From contig NZ_FNDX01000025.1 of the NCBI RefSeq assembly GCF_900099765.1, positions 1-64,000 on the forward strand: a DNA stretch of 64,000 nt, in the 5' to 3' direction. How positions within the stretch are numbered: the stretch's first letter is position 1; each line of letters opens with the position of its first letter. Origin of the DNA: Paenibacillus typhae (GTDB taxonomy: Bacteria > Bacillota > Bacilli > Paenibacillales > Paenibacillaceae). Below the pieces are notes generated by a model that was given only the letters and a program-made list of their open reading frames with translations, was not told where the DNA came from and did not search any database. Below, one piece after another: positions 33,815 through 42,378 of this stretch. The position numbers and the translations under genes were made by a program.

Positions 33815-35609
33815 GTACAAGCTCCCCCTTTCTCCCTCCCGCCGCAGCAGTGAATTCTTTCAGGCTGCTGCAGATTTGCGGCAGGTTCAGCAGCCGGCTC
33901 ATTTCCATGAGCTGGGTTTCGGCCAGCCCGGCGCGCCGCAGCAGCTGCCCGTCTGAAAATATAGCCTCCTTATCGCCGTCGGCTATAATCCGGCCTTCGC
34001 TCATCACGATGATCCGGCTGGCCCACTCGGCCACTAGGGCCATGTCATGCGTAGCGATGACAACCGTCTCGACATGACCGCGCAGCGCCTCAAGCACCCG
34101 GGTCATCTCCTGCTTGGTCGAAATATCGAGATTGGCAGTCGGCTCATCCAGCAGCATGACTGCCGGACGGACGGCTGCGCCAATCGCCAGCGACACCCGG
34201 CGCTGCTGCCCGCCGCTGAGCAGCCGGGCATCCCGCTCGGCCAGCTCCTGCAGGCGGAAGGCCTGCAGCATCTCTTCCACTCTTGCGTCCATATCTGCGA
34301 GCTTTCTCGCTTTCAGATAATAAGCGATCTCCCCGCGCACCGAATCGTCGATGAACATATCCTCGGGGTTCTGGAACACATAGGACACGATGTCCGACAG
34401 CCGCTCCGGCGGCAATCCGTTCACGGTAATATCCTTGACCTGAACTGTACCGCCGGTCGGAACAGTGATGCCGGCAATCAGCTTCATCAGCGATGATTTG
34501 CCCGCTCCATTGTTGCCGATCAGCGCTACGCGCTCTCCGGCGTACAGCTCCAGATTAACGCCGCTGAGCACCGGCTGAAGCGTCTTGTGTATCGTCCGGT
34601 ATGAGAGCCGGATCTGCTCCATGCGGACGATCGGCTCTGCAGCGGATAAATTGACCGCGGCTTCCGTTGCCGCACGGGCTGCGGCGCCTGTCGGAACCGC
34701 CGGAGCACCATCTGAAGAAGCGGCAGCGAAAGACCAGGCATTAGCAGGATCAGCGGCATTCACAGCAGCTGTCCGCCGCCCAAACCATGCCCGCCCCTCC
34801 TCACAGCTGAGCGGATAATTCCCCGCCGCCTGCCGGTCCGGCTGGAGCAGCCAGGCCGCCCGGGTGACATCGGGCGGATAGATCCCTAAGGCCAGCAGCT
34901 CCTCCACCGAGGTGAGCGCTTCACGGACCGGCTTCTGCCAGCGCAGCCGCCCGCCGTCCATCAGCACCACCGACCGGCAGTACTCCGCAATGAACTCTGC
35001 GTGATGCTCAATCACCACAATCGTCTTGCCGTGGTGCTCATTCAGCCGGCGCAGGATCTCATAGATCTGCCGTGCATGCTGCGGATCGAGCTGGGCCACT
35101 GGCTCGTCGATGACCAGGATGTCCGGGTCCATTGCAAGGGCCCCGGCAAGGGCCAGCAGATGCTTTTGCCCGCCGCTGAGCTGCCAGATGAATTCGCGGC
35201 TCAGACCGCTGAGGCCCGTAAGCTCCAGCGCACGTTGCCCCCGCTCCCGGTAATCGGCCAGCCCGTAATTCAGCGGTGTGAAGCATACATCATCAAGCAC
35301 CGTCGGCCGGACCAGCTGATTCTCGAAATCCTGATACACATAGCCGATATGCCGGGACAGCTCGCTGACCCGCTTTCCTTCTGCAGATTCACCCAGCAGC
35401 TTAAGCTCCCCCTCAAAGTCTCCCGTATAATAATGCGGAATCAGTCCGTTGAAGCATTTGCACAGTGTCGATTTGCCCGAGCCGTTGCTGCCGATGACCG
35501 CCACGAAATCCCCCTGCTGCAGGGTGAACGAAACCTCCTGCAGCACCGGCTGTTCCGCACCGGGATAGGTGAATGACACATTACTTAGTTCCAGCAGCGG
35601 CTTATCCAT
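33798..35609 (-). CDS. ECF transporter fused double ATPase (EcfA-EcfA')
   Basis: A single 603-residue chain with two ABC ATPase domains. Domain 1 has Walker A GSNGSGKST (about 37-45), signature LSGGQK and Walker B ILVIDEP. Domain 2 (about 335-580) has GNNGAGKSS, LSGGQQRR and VMLLDEP. An Ala-rich linker (about 280-325) joins them. Fused ATPases are typical of stand-alone ECF systems with one S component. It overlaps the S-component gene by eight bases and the T gene by 17, showing tight coupling. Confidence 0.93.
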   Translation of the reverse strand: MDKPLLELSNVSFTYPGAEQPVLQEVSFTLQQGDFVAVIGSNGSGKSTLCKCFNGLIPHYYTGDFEGELKLLGESAEGKRVSELSRHIGYVYQDFENQLVRPTVLDDVCFTPLNYGLADYRERGQRALELTGLSGLSREFIWQLSGGQKHLLALAGALAMDPDILVIDEPVAQLDPQHARQIYEILRRLNEHHGKTIVVIEHHAEFIAEYCRSVVLMDGGRLRWQKPVREALTSVEELLALGIYPPDVTRAAWLLQPDRQAAGNYPLSCEEGRAWFGRRTAAVNAADPANAWSFAAASSDGAPAVPTGAAARAATEAAVNLSAAEPIVRMEQIRLSYRTIHKTLQPVLSGVNLELYAGERVALIGNNGAGKSSLMKLIAGITVPTGGTVQVKDITVNGLPPERLSDIVSYVFQNPEDMFIDDSVRGEIAYYLKARKLADMDARVEEMLQAFRLQELAERDARLLSGGQQRRVSLAIGAAVRPAVMLLDEPTANLDISTKQEMTRVLEALRGHVETVVIATHDMALVAEWASRIIVMSEGRIIADGDKEAIFSDGQLLRRAGLAETQLMEMSRLLNLPQICSSLKEFTAAAGGRKGELVHGGSR

Positions 35610-36486
35610 CCAGCTGCCCCGCTTCCTGCCGCCTGCGCGAAGCCTTCCGCAGGACTACCGCAATTACAGCTGCTGCAACCACAGCGGCAGCCAGCATGCT
35701 GATCCAGATCAGCAGCCCTTCATGCGACTCTGCCCCCGGCAGCTCGAATTCGCCGATGCTCCAGCCTGACTCGGACAGCAGCTCTGCCCCCATCGCAATC
35801 AGGGCCAGCAGAACGGCGCCGCCCAGCAGCTTCGGCGACAGCCACGATTTGCTCCCGGAAGCATACTGCATATTCCGTTCGCGAGGCTTCATGCCGAGCA
35901 GTGGTTCGATTTTACCGTACAGACGGGGTACCAGATACATCGTCGGCAGCAGCGCGAACAAAATGCCCGAGAACAGCACATCATTCAGAAAACCGACACC
36001 TTCGATGATGACGATACTTTCCGCCAGCCCCTGCACCGCCTCAAGCTCCTCCACACCGACCCACACCTTGGCAATGTCGATAACCGAGCTGCAGAACTGG
36101 TGAATCGCCACCCCGCTGATCGCCGCGATGCCGACCTGCCTGCGGTTTTTGGGATCGGACACCATCCGGCCGGCGATATACATCGCGAGTGAGAATGTAA
36201 TGAACTTTTCCAGCTCACCGAGCCCGCCGAACTGCCCCAGCATCAGCTCACCGAAGATCACCTCGCCAACCGCAGCCCCTACCGCCGCATACAGTGGATG
36301 AAACAGCATACACAGCGTCAGCGGAATGAAGGCGAAATACTCAACCGACAGCTCAATCGGCCCCAGCTGGACACTTGGAATCAGCTCCGTGAACATGTTC
36401 GACAACCCGTAGAGCGACATGGACAGCACGAAGATCATCATTTTCTGGGATTGGGTCAGCGTGTAGCGCGTTTTTAACGTACTCAT
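35602..36486 (-). CDS. ECF transporter substrate-binding (S) component, substrate unknown
   Basis: A 294-residue membrane protein: about six helices, then a basic loop (KPRERNMQYASGSK) and two C-terminal helices ending RKASRRRQEAGQLDG. The helix pattern PLYAAVGAAVGEVIFGELML, then GQFGGLGELEKFIT, resembles ECF S components. Position directly before the double ATPase and T genes supports that. The two extra C-terminal helices are unusual. The substrate cannot be read from the sequence; the linked PHP phosphoesterase and RpiR regulator hint at a sugar or nucleoside. Confidence 0.75.
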   Translation of the reverse strand: MSTLKTRYTLTQSQKMMIFVLSMSLYGLSNMFTELIPSVQLGPIELSVEYFAFIPLTLCMLFHPLYAAVGAAVGEVIFGELMLGQFGGLGELEKFITFSLAMYIAGRMVSDPKNRRQVGIAAISGVAIHQFCSSVIDIAKVWVGVEELEAVQGLAESIVIIEGVGFLNDVLFSGILFALLPTMYLVPRLYGKIEPLLGMKPRERNMQYASGSKSWLSPKLLGGAVLLALIAMGAELLSESGWSIGEFELPGAESHEGLLIWISMLAAAVVAAAVIAVVLRKASRRRQEAGQLDG

Positions 36487-36666
36487 TTCGTAATGGCCCC
36501 CTTCAAGAATTTAACTTAAGTATAGAAAGAGCGTGTCAGCACAGCTTTTCCCGTTTGTTAAGAGGGTGTAATCTTTTTTCCATGTTTTTTAACGCTGTAA
36601 AAATATTTACATCACACTGGCAGGCTATAGTGGAGAAGCATCATCATTCCAGGAGGACAACTGCCT

Positions 36667-37500
36667 ATGTATAAGGACTGGAACCGCCGTCCCTTTTCCC
36701 CGAACCAGCGGGTGATTGCCGATTTTATTCAAAAGAATGAGCTGCGCGTCCTCTACATGACCGAGCAGGAAATGGCCGACGAGCTGGGTATCAGCATCGC
36801 CTCGGTCTCCCGTTTCTGGAAAGCCGCCGGCTACCGCCACGCCAAGGACTTCAAGAATAGCCTGCGCTTCCGCTTCGAGTCCACCCCGTCCGAAAAAATG
36901 CGCGATGCCATGCAGCGGACCGGCGGCAGCTCCCTCCCGCAAATGCTGCTGGATGTAGCCTCACATCACCTGCAGGAGACGAACCGCTATTTGAACGAAG
37001 CCCACCTGGAGCGTGCTGTAGCCGCCCTGTCCGCTGCCAGACATATTTACATCTATAGCCCCGGCCCCTGTGCCGGTCTGGCTGAGCTGATGTCTTACCG
37101 GATGGCCCGCTACGGGCTGAATCTGAAAAAGATGGCACCCAGCGGCCATGAGCTGATGGAGTCCCTGATGCATGCCGGCAAAAAGGATGTCGTGCTCGTC
37201 TTCGGCTTCGTCCAGCTGCTGCCCGAAACGGATGTTATCCTCGACTATGCGCGGGAGGCGGGCTATTTCGTTATCCTGATTACCGACAGGCTGGTCTATC
37301 CCCGTTCGCAGGATGCCGATATTGTGCTGTATGCCGGGCGGGGCGAGGTGTGGGAGTTTCATTCGATGGTCGGACCCACCTACATTATCGAAAATCTGAT
37401 TCTCGGCGTCGGCCTGCTGAGCAAGGACCGCAGCCTGAAGAAGCTCGACAAGCTCCAGCAGCTGCGGGCAAGATATGGGAGCAGGCTGCCGCGGAGCTGA
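36667..37500 (+). CDS. RpiR/MurR family transcriptional regulator
   Basis: A 277-residue regulator. The N-terminal RpiR HTH has MTEQEMADELGISIASVSRF; the C-terminal SIS sugar-phosphate-binding domain (about 115-250) has ARHIYIYSPGPCAGLAELMS and a DIVLYAGRGEVWEF segment. AGGAGG is ten bases before the ATG. It is divergent from the ECF operon and most likely controls it in response to a phosphorylated ligand. Confidence 0.88.
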   Translation: MYKDWNRRPFSPNQRVIADFIQKNELRVLYMTEQEMADELGISIASVSRFWKAAGYRHAKDFKNSLRFRFESTPSEKMRDAMQRTGGSSLPQMLLDVASHHLQETNRYLNEAHLERAVAALSAARHIYIYSPGPCAGLAELMSYRMARYGLNLKKMAPSGHELMESLMHAGKKDVVLVFGFVQLLPETDVILDYAREAGYFVILITDRLVYPRSQDADIVLYAGRGEVWEFHSMVGPTYIIENLILGVGLLSKDRSLKKLDKLQQLRARYGSRLPRS

Positions 37501-37513
37501 CTATGTGCGCAGC

Positions 37514-37565
37514 AAAAAGACGCCAGGCGCAGGACTTATCTGTCCTGATGCAGGCGTCTTTTTTA
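37514..37565 (+). terminator. rpiR-type gene terminator
   Basis: AAAAAGACGCC...GGCGTCTTTTTT with an inner CAGGAC-ttatct-GTCCTG stem. Confidence 0.9.
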
Positions 37566-37582
37566 GGGATCTCATTAAACTA

Positions 37583-37768
37583 GTTGGATTTTCGTCACTT
37601 ATTTTCAGTGCTTTTCGATATTTACATCATTTAGTTGGAAAAAGGTCATCTATTTGGGTCAATTCACCTCTCTGAAGGCTATTCCGGCGAAATTAAGTGG
37701 CGTTTTTCCAATTAGTTTCCTGATATCGGAATTTATCAGAGAATTAGATGGCGAATTTCCACCTAAAT
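37583..37768. repeat. 186-bp interspersed repeat, copy B
   Basis: Same length and orientation as 17785-17970, with scattered substitutions and few if any length changes. It lies between the RpiR terminator and the osmC gene, in the same kind of position (3' of a + gene, 3' of a minus gene) as copy A. Confidence 0.85.
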
Positions 37769-37816
37769 GTATTCTGATCAACAAAGAGCTCCATCAGACA
37801 GCTCATTCCGCTTCAT

Positions 37817-38275
37817 TTACACCGCTTCCGGCTCTGCCGTTACAATAGTAGGCACTGTCTCTATCGTCACATTTCCCGCCACGGCCCGCGAAATCATGCA
37901 CGACTGCTCGGCCTTATGCGCCAGCCGTTCTGTTTTCGCAAGCTCAGCCTCCGTCACATCTGCTCTAAGCACAATGCGCGGCTTATGCGTGATCCGTTCG
38001 TACGTGAACACGTTGTTCGTCACATCCACGGTCGCCTCGGACTCCAGTGTCAGCTCCAGAGGTGTAATATCAGAACGCTCCAGCATCGCCGCCAGCGTAA
38101 TCAGATAACAGGTGGCCGCTGCCCCCAGCAGCATCTCGTCAGGATTCGTACCTGTCCCCGGCCCGCCCATCTCCTGCGGAATCGAAATGACTGTTTTGAG
38201 CCCGCCTGCGTCAATATGCCCCTCACTGTTACGCCCGCCGTTCCATACCGCTTTTAAATGAAAAGGATGCTTCAT
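37817..38275 (-). CDS. OsmC/Ohr family peroxiredoxin-like protein
   Basis: A 152-residue thiol peroxidase of the OsmC superfamily, reducing organic hydroperoxides. Two reactive cysteines are visible, in AAATCYLITL (about Cys56) and AEQSCMIS (about Cys125), 69 residues apart as in the family. The N-terminal segment TVISIPQEMGGPGTGTNPDE is typical of the YhfA/OsmC-like group. Confidence 0.88.
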   Translation of the reverse strand: MKHPFHLKAVWNGGRNSEGHIDAGGLKTVISIPQEMGGPGTGTNPDEMLLGAAATCYLITLAAMLERSDITPLELTLESEATVDVTNNVFTYERITHKPRIVLRADVTEAELAKTERLAHKAEQSCMISRAVAGNVTIETVPTIVTAEPEAV

Positions 38276-38474
38276 GTCCTAGCCTCATTCCTCTCTTTAT
38301 CGTTACTGAATCCCTGCTGTACCGAACGTAGCCTCAATAGCGCTTTTATAGTTTGTCCATTCCAAAAAAAACGGGACGCTGATCGGATTCATCGAACCGG
38401 CTAGCCGTATTATACCATGGCAAAACAGCATCTCAAGGGCCCTAATCTGTCATTATATTTCACAACACCATATA

Positions 38475-38503
38475 TTTACATATTTTGTTACATATGCTAT
38501 ATT
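38475..38503 (+). promoter_or_regulatory. sigma-A promoter of the mannanase gene
   Basis: TTTACA (38475-38480) and TATATT (38498-38503) with exact 17-bp spacing. The expected start point lies at about 38510, inside the cre. Confidence 0.75.
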
Positions 38504-38508
38504 CACTA

Positions 38509-38522
38509 TGAAAGCGCCATCA
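38509..38522 (+). promoter_or_regulatory. cre (CcpA-binding) site at the mannanase start point
   Basis: TGAAAGCGCCATCA agrees with the CcpA consensus at nearly all fixed positions and overlaps the predicted transcription start, the classical position for catabolite repression. Confidence 0.7.
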
Positions 38523-38578
38523 TGAATCAGTAGACTATAAGTTATTCATCCTATTTCATTATGGAAAGGAAGATGACG

Positions 38579-41167
38579 ATGAAAGATTTAGTCAAAAAAG
38601 CAGGCGCAATGATGCTCGTAGTTACTCTGCTGCTTGGAATGGTGAGGATTACCCCCGCTCATGCAGAAGCCCCGCTGTACACGATTGAAAGCGAAAATGC
38701 CCAGCTCAGCTCCGACCTCCAGGTAGTTACGCAGATTTACGGAACACCCAAGCCCGGCTACTCCGGAAGCGGCTTTGTCTGGATGCAGAACTCCGGCACA
38801 TTAACCTTCTCAGTCACTGTCCCGGAAACCGGCATGTACTCCATCAGTACCCGGTATATGCAGGAGCTCAGCGCTGACGGCAGACAGCAGTCTTTAAACG
38901 TAAACGGCGTTACCAAAGGTTCGTATATGCTGCCCTACACAACCACCTGGAAGGATTTCGATTTCGGCTTCCACAAGCTGAACCAGGGTGTCAACACCCT
39001 CCAGATCAAGGCAGGCTGGGGCTTCGCCTATTTCGATACCTTCACTGTCGATTATGCTGATCTCGATCCTCTGGATGTGCAGCCTGTCCTCTCTGATCCC
39101 CAGGCCACCCCGGAAACACAGCTGCTGATGAACTATTTAACAGAGGTTTACGGTAATCATATTATCTCCGGCCAGCAGGAGATTTACGGCGGCGGGAATG
39201 ACGGCAATGCCGAGCTTGAGTTCGACTGGATTCACAATCTGACCGGCAAATACCCGGCCATCCGCGGCTTTGATTTTATGAACTACAATCCGCTGTATGG
39301 CTGGGAGGACGGAACAACGAGCCGGATGATCGACTGGGTCAATAACCGCGGGGGGATCGCAACCGCCTCCTGGCATATCAACGTGCCCCGTGATTTCACT
39401 GCCTATCAGGCCGGCGAATTCGTAGACTGGAAGAAAGCTACCTACAAGCCGACAGAAACCAATTTTAATACAGCTAATGCAGTCGTTCCCGGCACCAAGG
39501 AATATCAGTATGTGATGGCGGCTATCGATGATCTGGCGGAACAACTGCTGATTCTGCAGGATAACAATGTTCCTGTCCTATTCCGTCCTTACCATGAGGC
39601 AGAGGGCAACGGCGGGCTGAACGGGGAAGGCGCCTGGTTCTGGTGGGCATCGGCTGGCGCCGGGGTCTACAAGCAGCTGTGGAATCAGCTCTACACCAGA
39701 CTTACCGAAACGTACGGCCTGCACAACCTGATCTGGACCTACAACAGCTATGTATACAGCACTTCTCCGGCATGGTACCCGGGCAAGACCCAGGTCGATC
39801 TGGTCGGCTACGATAAATACAATACGATCTACAACCGTTATGACGGATTGTCCGGCGTGCCTAATGAGGATGCGATTACTTCGATTTTTTATCAGCTGGT
39901 CGGGTTAACCGGCGGTACCAAAATGGTAGCGATGACGGAAAACGACACCATCCCGAGTGTAAAAAACCTGACCGAGGAAAAATCCGGCTGGCTCTACTTC
40001 CTGCCTTGGTACGGCGAACATCTCATGAGTTCCGCTTTTAATTATCCGGCGACCCTGACAACGCTCTACCAGAGCCATTATGTCATTACCCTTGATGAGC
40101 TGCCTGACCTGAGTGTGAACAATCCCATTCCAAATGCATCCATCACACCAGCAAACGTCGAGTTCGACAAGTACACGCCTAATCAGAGTGACAAAGCCAT
40201 AACCGTGAACCCTAACGGCAATACGCTGACCGCTCTTCGGGCAGGCACTGCCGCCTTGACTGCAACCCAGGATTACACCTTGAACGGAAATACGCTGACT
40301 CTGAAAAAAGCGTACCTGGCCCAGCTGCCGGTTGGCGAGCATTCCATTGTGCTGGACTTCAATCAGGGACAAGACCCTGTCCTGAAGGTAAAAATCATTG
40401 ATACAACGCCGGGGCCGAGCCTGGACGCTTCAATTTCGCCGGTAACTGCAGCCTTTGACAAAGCAGCAGCCCTGCAGCAGGATGTCTCCGTAGCTCTTAC
40501 CTTGAACGGGCATCTGCTGACAAGTGTGACCAAAGGAACGGCTGCGCTTGCCTCCGGCCAGGAGTATACGGCAACAAGCACTGCTGTTGTTCTGAAAAAA
40601 TCGTATCTTGCCACACTGCCGGTCGGCCAGCATGTGATAACCTTTCATTTTAACTCTGGAAATAATGCCGTTTTAACTGTAAATGTGACAGACAGCAGTG
40701 TTACCGTACCGTCAGGAAACCTGACGATCCAGGCCTTCAACGGCAACACCAGTGCCTCCACCAACGGGATTTCACCAAAATTTAAAGTCATCAACAACGG
40801 AACTTCCGCGATCCAGCTTAGTGACGTGAAGCTCCGGTATTACTACACCATCGACGGTGACAAAGCGCAGAGCTTCTGGAGTGACTGGGCCAGTGTCGGA
40901 AGCGCAAATGTCACCGCTAATTTTGTGAAGCTGGCAACCCCGGTTGCCGGAGCGGATTATGCGCTGGAGATCGGCTTTACGAGTGCAGCAGGAACGCTGA
41001 ATCCCGGTCAGAGCGCAGAAATCCAGACCCGGTTCTCCAAAACCGACTGGTCCAACTACAATCAGGCCGACGATTACTCCTTCAAGGCCTCCGGCACCCA
41101 GTTCGCCAACCATGATAAAGTCACCGGTTATGTGAGCGGTCAGCTGGTGTGGGGAATTGAGCCTTAG
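38579..41167 (+). CDS. secreted multidomain GH26 beta-mannanase (CBM35-GH26-X2-X2-CBM3)
   Basis: An 862-residue exported endo-mannanase. Signal peptide MKDLVKKAGAMMLVVTLLLG ending at AHAEA; CBM35-like module at about 30-160 (YTIESENAQLSSDLQV); GH26 catalytic domain at about 170-505 with acid/base Glu in FRPYHEAEG (about 340) and nucleophile Glu in AMTENDT (about 454). Two X2 (Ig-like) modules follow (ASITPANVEFDKYTP and ASISPVTAAFDKAAA), then a C-terminal CBM3 cellulose-binding module (LTIQAFNGNTSASTNGISPK). I use the ATG at 38579, eight bases after AAAGGA. Preceded by a sigma-A promoter with cre. Confidence 0.94.
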   Translation: MKDLVKKAGAMMLVVTLLLGMVRITPAHAEAPLYTIESENAQLSSDLQVVTQIYGTPKPGYSGSGFVWMQNSGTLTFSVTVPETGMYSISTRYMQELSADGRQQSLNVNGVTKGSYMLPYTTTWKDFDFGFHKLNQGVNTLQIKAGWGFAYFDTFTVDYADLDPLDVQPVLSDPQATPETQLLMNYLTEVYGNHIISGQQEIYGGGNDGNAELEFDWIHNLTGKYPAIRGFDFMNYNPLYGWEDGTTSRMIDWVNNRGGIATASWHINVPRDFTAYQAGEFVDWKKATYKPTETNFNTANAVVPGTKEYQYVMAAIDDLAEQLLILQDNNVPVLFRPYHEAEGNGGLNGEGAWFWWASAGAGVYKQLWNQLYTRLTETYGLHNLIWTYNSYVYSTSPAWYPGKTQVDLVGYDKYNTIYNRYDGLSGVPNEDAITSIFYQLVGLTGGTKMVAMTENDTIPSVKNLTEEKSGWLYFLPWYGEHLMSSAFNYPATLTTLYQSHYVITLDELPDLSVNNPIPNASITPANVEFDKYTPNQSDKAITVNPNGNTLTALRAGTAALTATQDYTLNGNTLTLKKAYLAQLPVGEHSIVLDFNQGQDPVLKVKIIDTTPGPSLDASISPVTAAFDKAAALQQDVSVALTLNGHLLTSVTKGTAALASGQEYTATSTAVVLKKSYLATLPVGQHVITFHFNSGNNAVLTVNVTDSSVTVPSGNLTIQAFNGNTSASTNGISPKFKVINNGTSAIQLSDVKLRYYYTIDGDKAQSFWSDWASVGSANVTANFVKLATPVAGADYALEIGFTSAAGTLNPGQSAEIQTRFSKTDWSNYNQADDYSFKASGTQFANHDKVTGYVSGQLVWGIEP

Positions 41168-41173
41168 GTAGGC

Positions 41174-41208
41174 AAAAAAGTGGATCAGGGGATTTCCCCT
41201 GGTCCACT
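41174..41208. terminator. terminator between the mannanase and lipoprotein genes
   Basis: AGTGGAtCAGGGG-attt-CCCCTGgTCCACT. The U6 run is on the minus strand, so it best terminates the gene at 41234-42301; on + it may act as a weak terminator. Confidence 0.75.
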
Positions 41209-41233
41209 CTTCAAGTTGTACTAAAAAAACGTA

Positions 41234-42301
41234 TTAGTGATTTCCCCTCACAACCTGGATGTTATTAATAAACCCGTCCTCAGGCGTAAATAGTGCAGTA
41301 AAAGTATTACTTTGCACATTGTATTCATGTAAACCACGCTTGTTTTTAACAATCGCTATCGCATATATTTTATTTCCGTCACTTGAGTAATTGGCTTCCC
41401 CTCTTTGCAGCCTTACAGTCCCCCACTTGGTCTCATTCGTTGTTTTCATAGCAATGTCATAATCCACAACTGTAGAAGGGTCTTGGCCCTTATTGTACTC
41501 CTTGTCACAAAACGCATAAACATGTCCATCTGTATTCATTAGCATACGAATCCAGTAATTTTTACTAAACAGCTTAGTTTTCTCTTTCAGGTCATAATCT
41601 GTTTCATAAACCGTATAAGTTGGCATTTTAAAATTGTTCTGACCTGCTGGTCCGTCTTGATGGGTCTGACTATAATTTCTTTGTTCTAACGAGTAGGCAG
41701 AGACATAGATTTTCTGATTCATAAGATCCAGGGTTATCGCCTCTACAAGCATATCCTCATCACCCCAAAGCGTCATCGCATTGGTATTAAGATCAATAGC
41801 TCCTAATCGAATAGCCTGCTCCCCTTTCACATTAGCCACAAAGAACAGCTGGTTTCCCGAAGGAATCATGTAGTTAACTGCAAATAAGCTTTCCGTTAAT
41901 TGAATGCTTGTTCCCTCCGCTAAATCTCTGACAAATATCTGGTCACCGTAATCTTTTTCAGTGTCTACCCTTTGGGTGTAATACACTCTTTCATTAGACT
42001 TATCATAAAAGCCCAACGGATATTGAGCTGTGTAGTCAAATTCAAATACCTTTTTCATTTCTTTAGTATCCGGCTCATAGCTTAAAATTTGAGTCTTAAT
42101 GGCTCCGTTATCATCCGTTGTTGCGTACTGTGAATATGTCATTGTTATGTAATCTGCTATATAGGGCGCTGTTGTGAATTCAACCTGTGGGCTGGAACCC
42201 GGTGTGCTAGTAATTGTAACTGAAGCGTCCTGAGAATCGCAAGAAATGAGTAGCATTGATATCCATATCAAACAAAATAAAAGCTTTGCTTCTTTTTTCA
42301 A
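41234..42301 (-). CDS. lipoprotein, probable beta-propeller, function unknown
   Basis: A 355-residue lipoprotein. A TTG start at 42301 fits best: AAGGAGG is eight bases upstream and it gives a standard signal peptide (MKKEAKLLFCLIWISMLLIS) followed by the lipobox cysteine. An ATG 18 bases earlier would start inside the ribosome site. The rest has repeated YY-x-aromatic blade-like segments (ERVYYTQRV, NQLFFVANV, QKIYVSAYS, GHVYAFCDK, NKIYAIAIV), suggesting a propeller. Its AT-rich, poorly optimised composition differs from the mannanase gene. Probably one unit with the gene at 42379. Confidence 0.65.
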   Translation of the reverse strand: MKKEAKLLFCLIWISMLLISCDSQDASVTITSTPGSSPQVEFTTAPYIADYITMTYSQYATTDDNGAIKTQILSYEPDTKEMKKVFEFDYTAQYPLGFYDKSNERVYYTQRVDTEKDYGDQIFVRDLAEGTSIQLTESLFAVNYMIPSGNQLFFVANVKGEQAIRLGAIDLNTNAMTLWGDEDMLVEAITLDLMNQKIYVSAYSLEQRNYSQTHQDGPAGQNNFKMPTYTVYETDYDLKEKTKLFSKNYWIRMLMNTDGHVYAFCDKEYNKGQDPSTVVDYDIAMKTTNETKWGTVRLQRGEANYSSDGNKIYAIAIVKNKRGLHEYNVQSNTFTALFTPEDGFINNIQVVRGNH

Positions 42302-42378
42302 TTTGTCTTCCTCCTTCATAACCGTTTTTACTATTAACTATGCCTATGGGACAAAACCATAGGCATAGTCCAGACATT

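Noticed and set aside
36487..36666. Riboswitch in the ECF operon leader
   Set aside because: The divergent region shows no thiamine, cobalamin, folate or riboflavin aptamer core that I can recognise and is too short for most of them.
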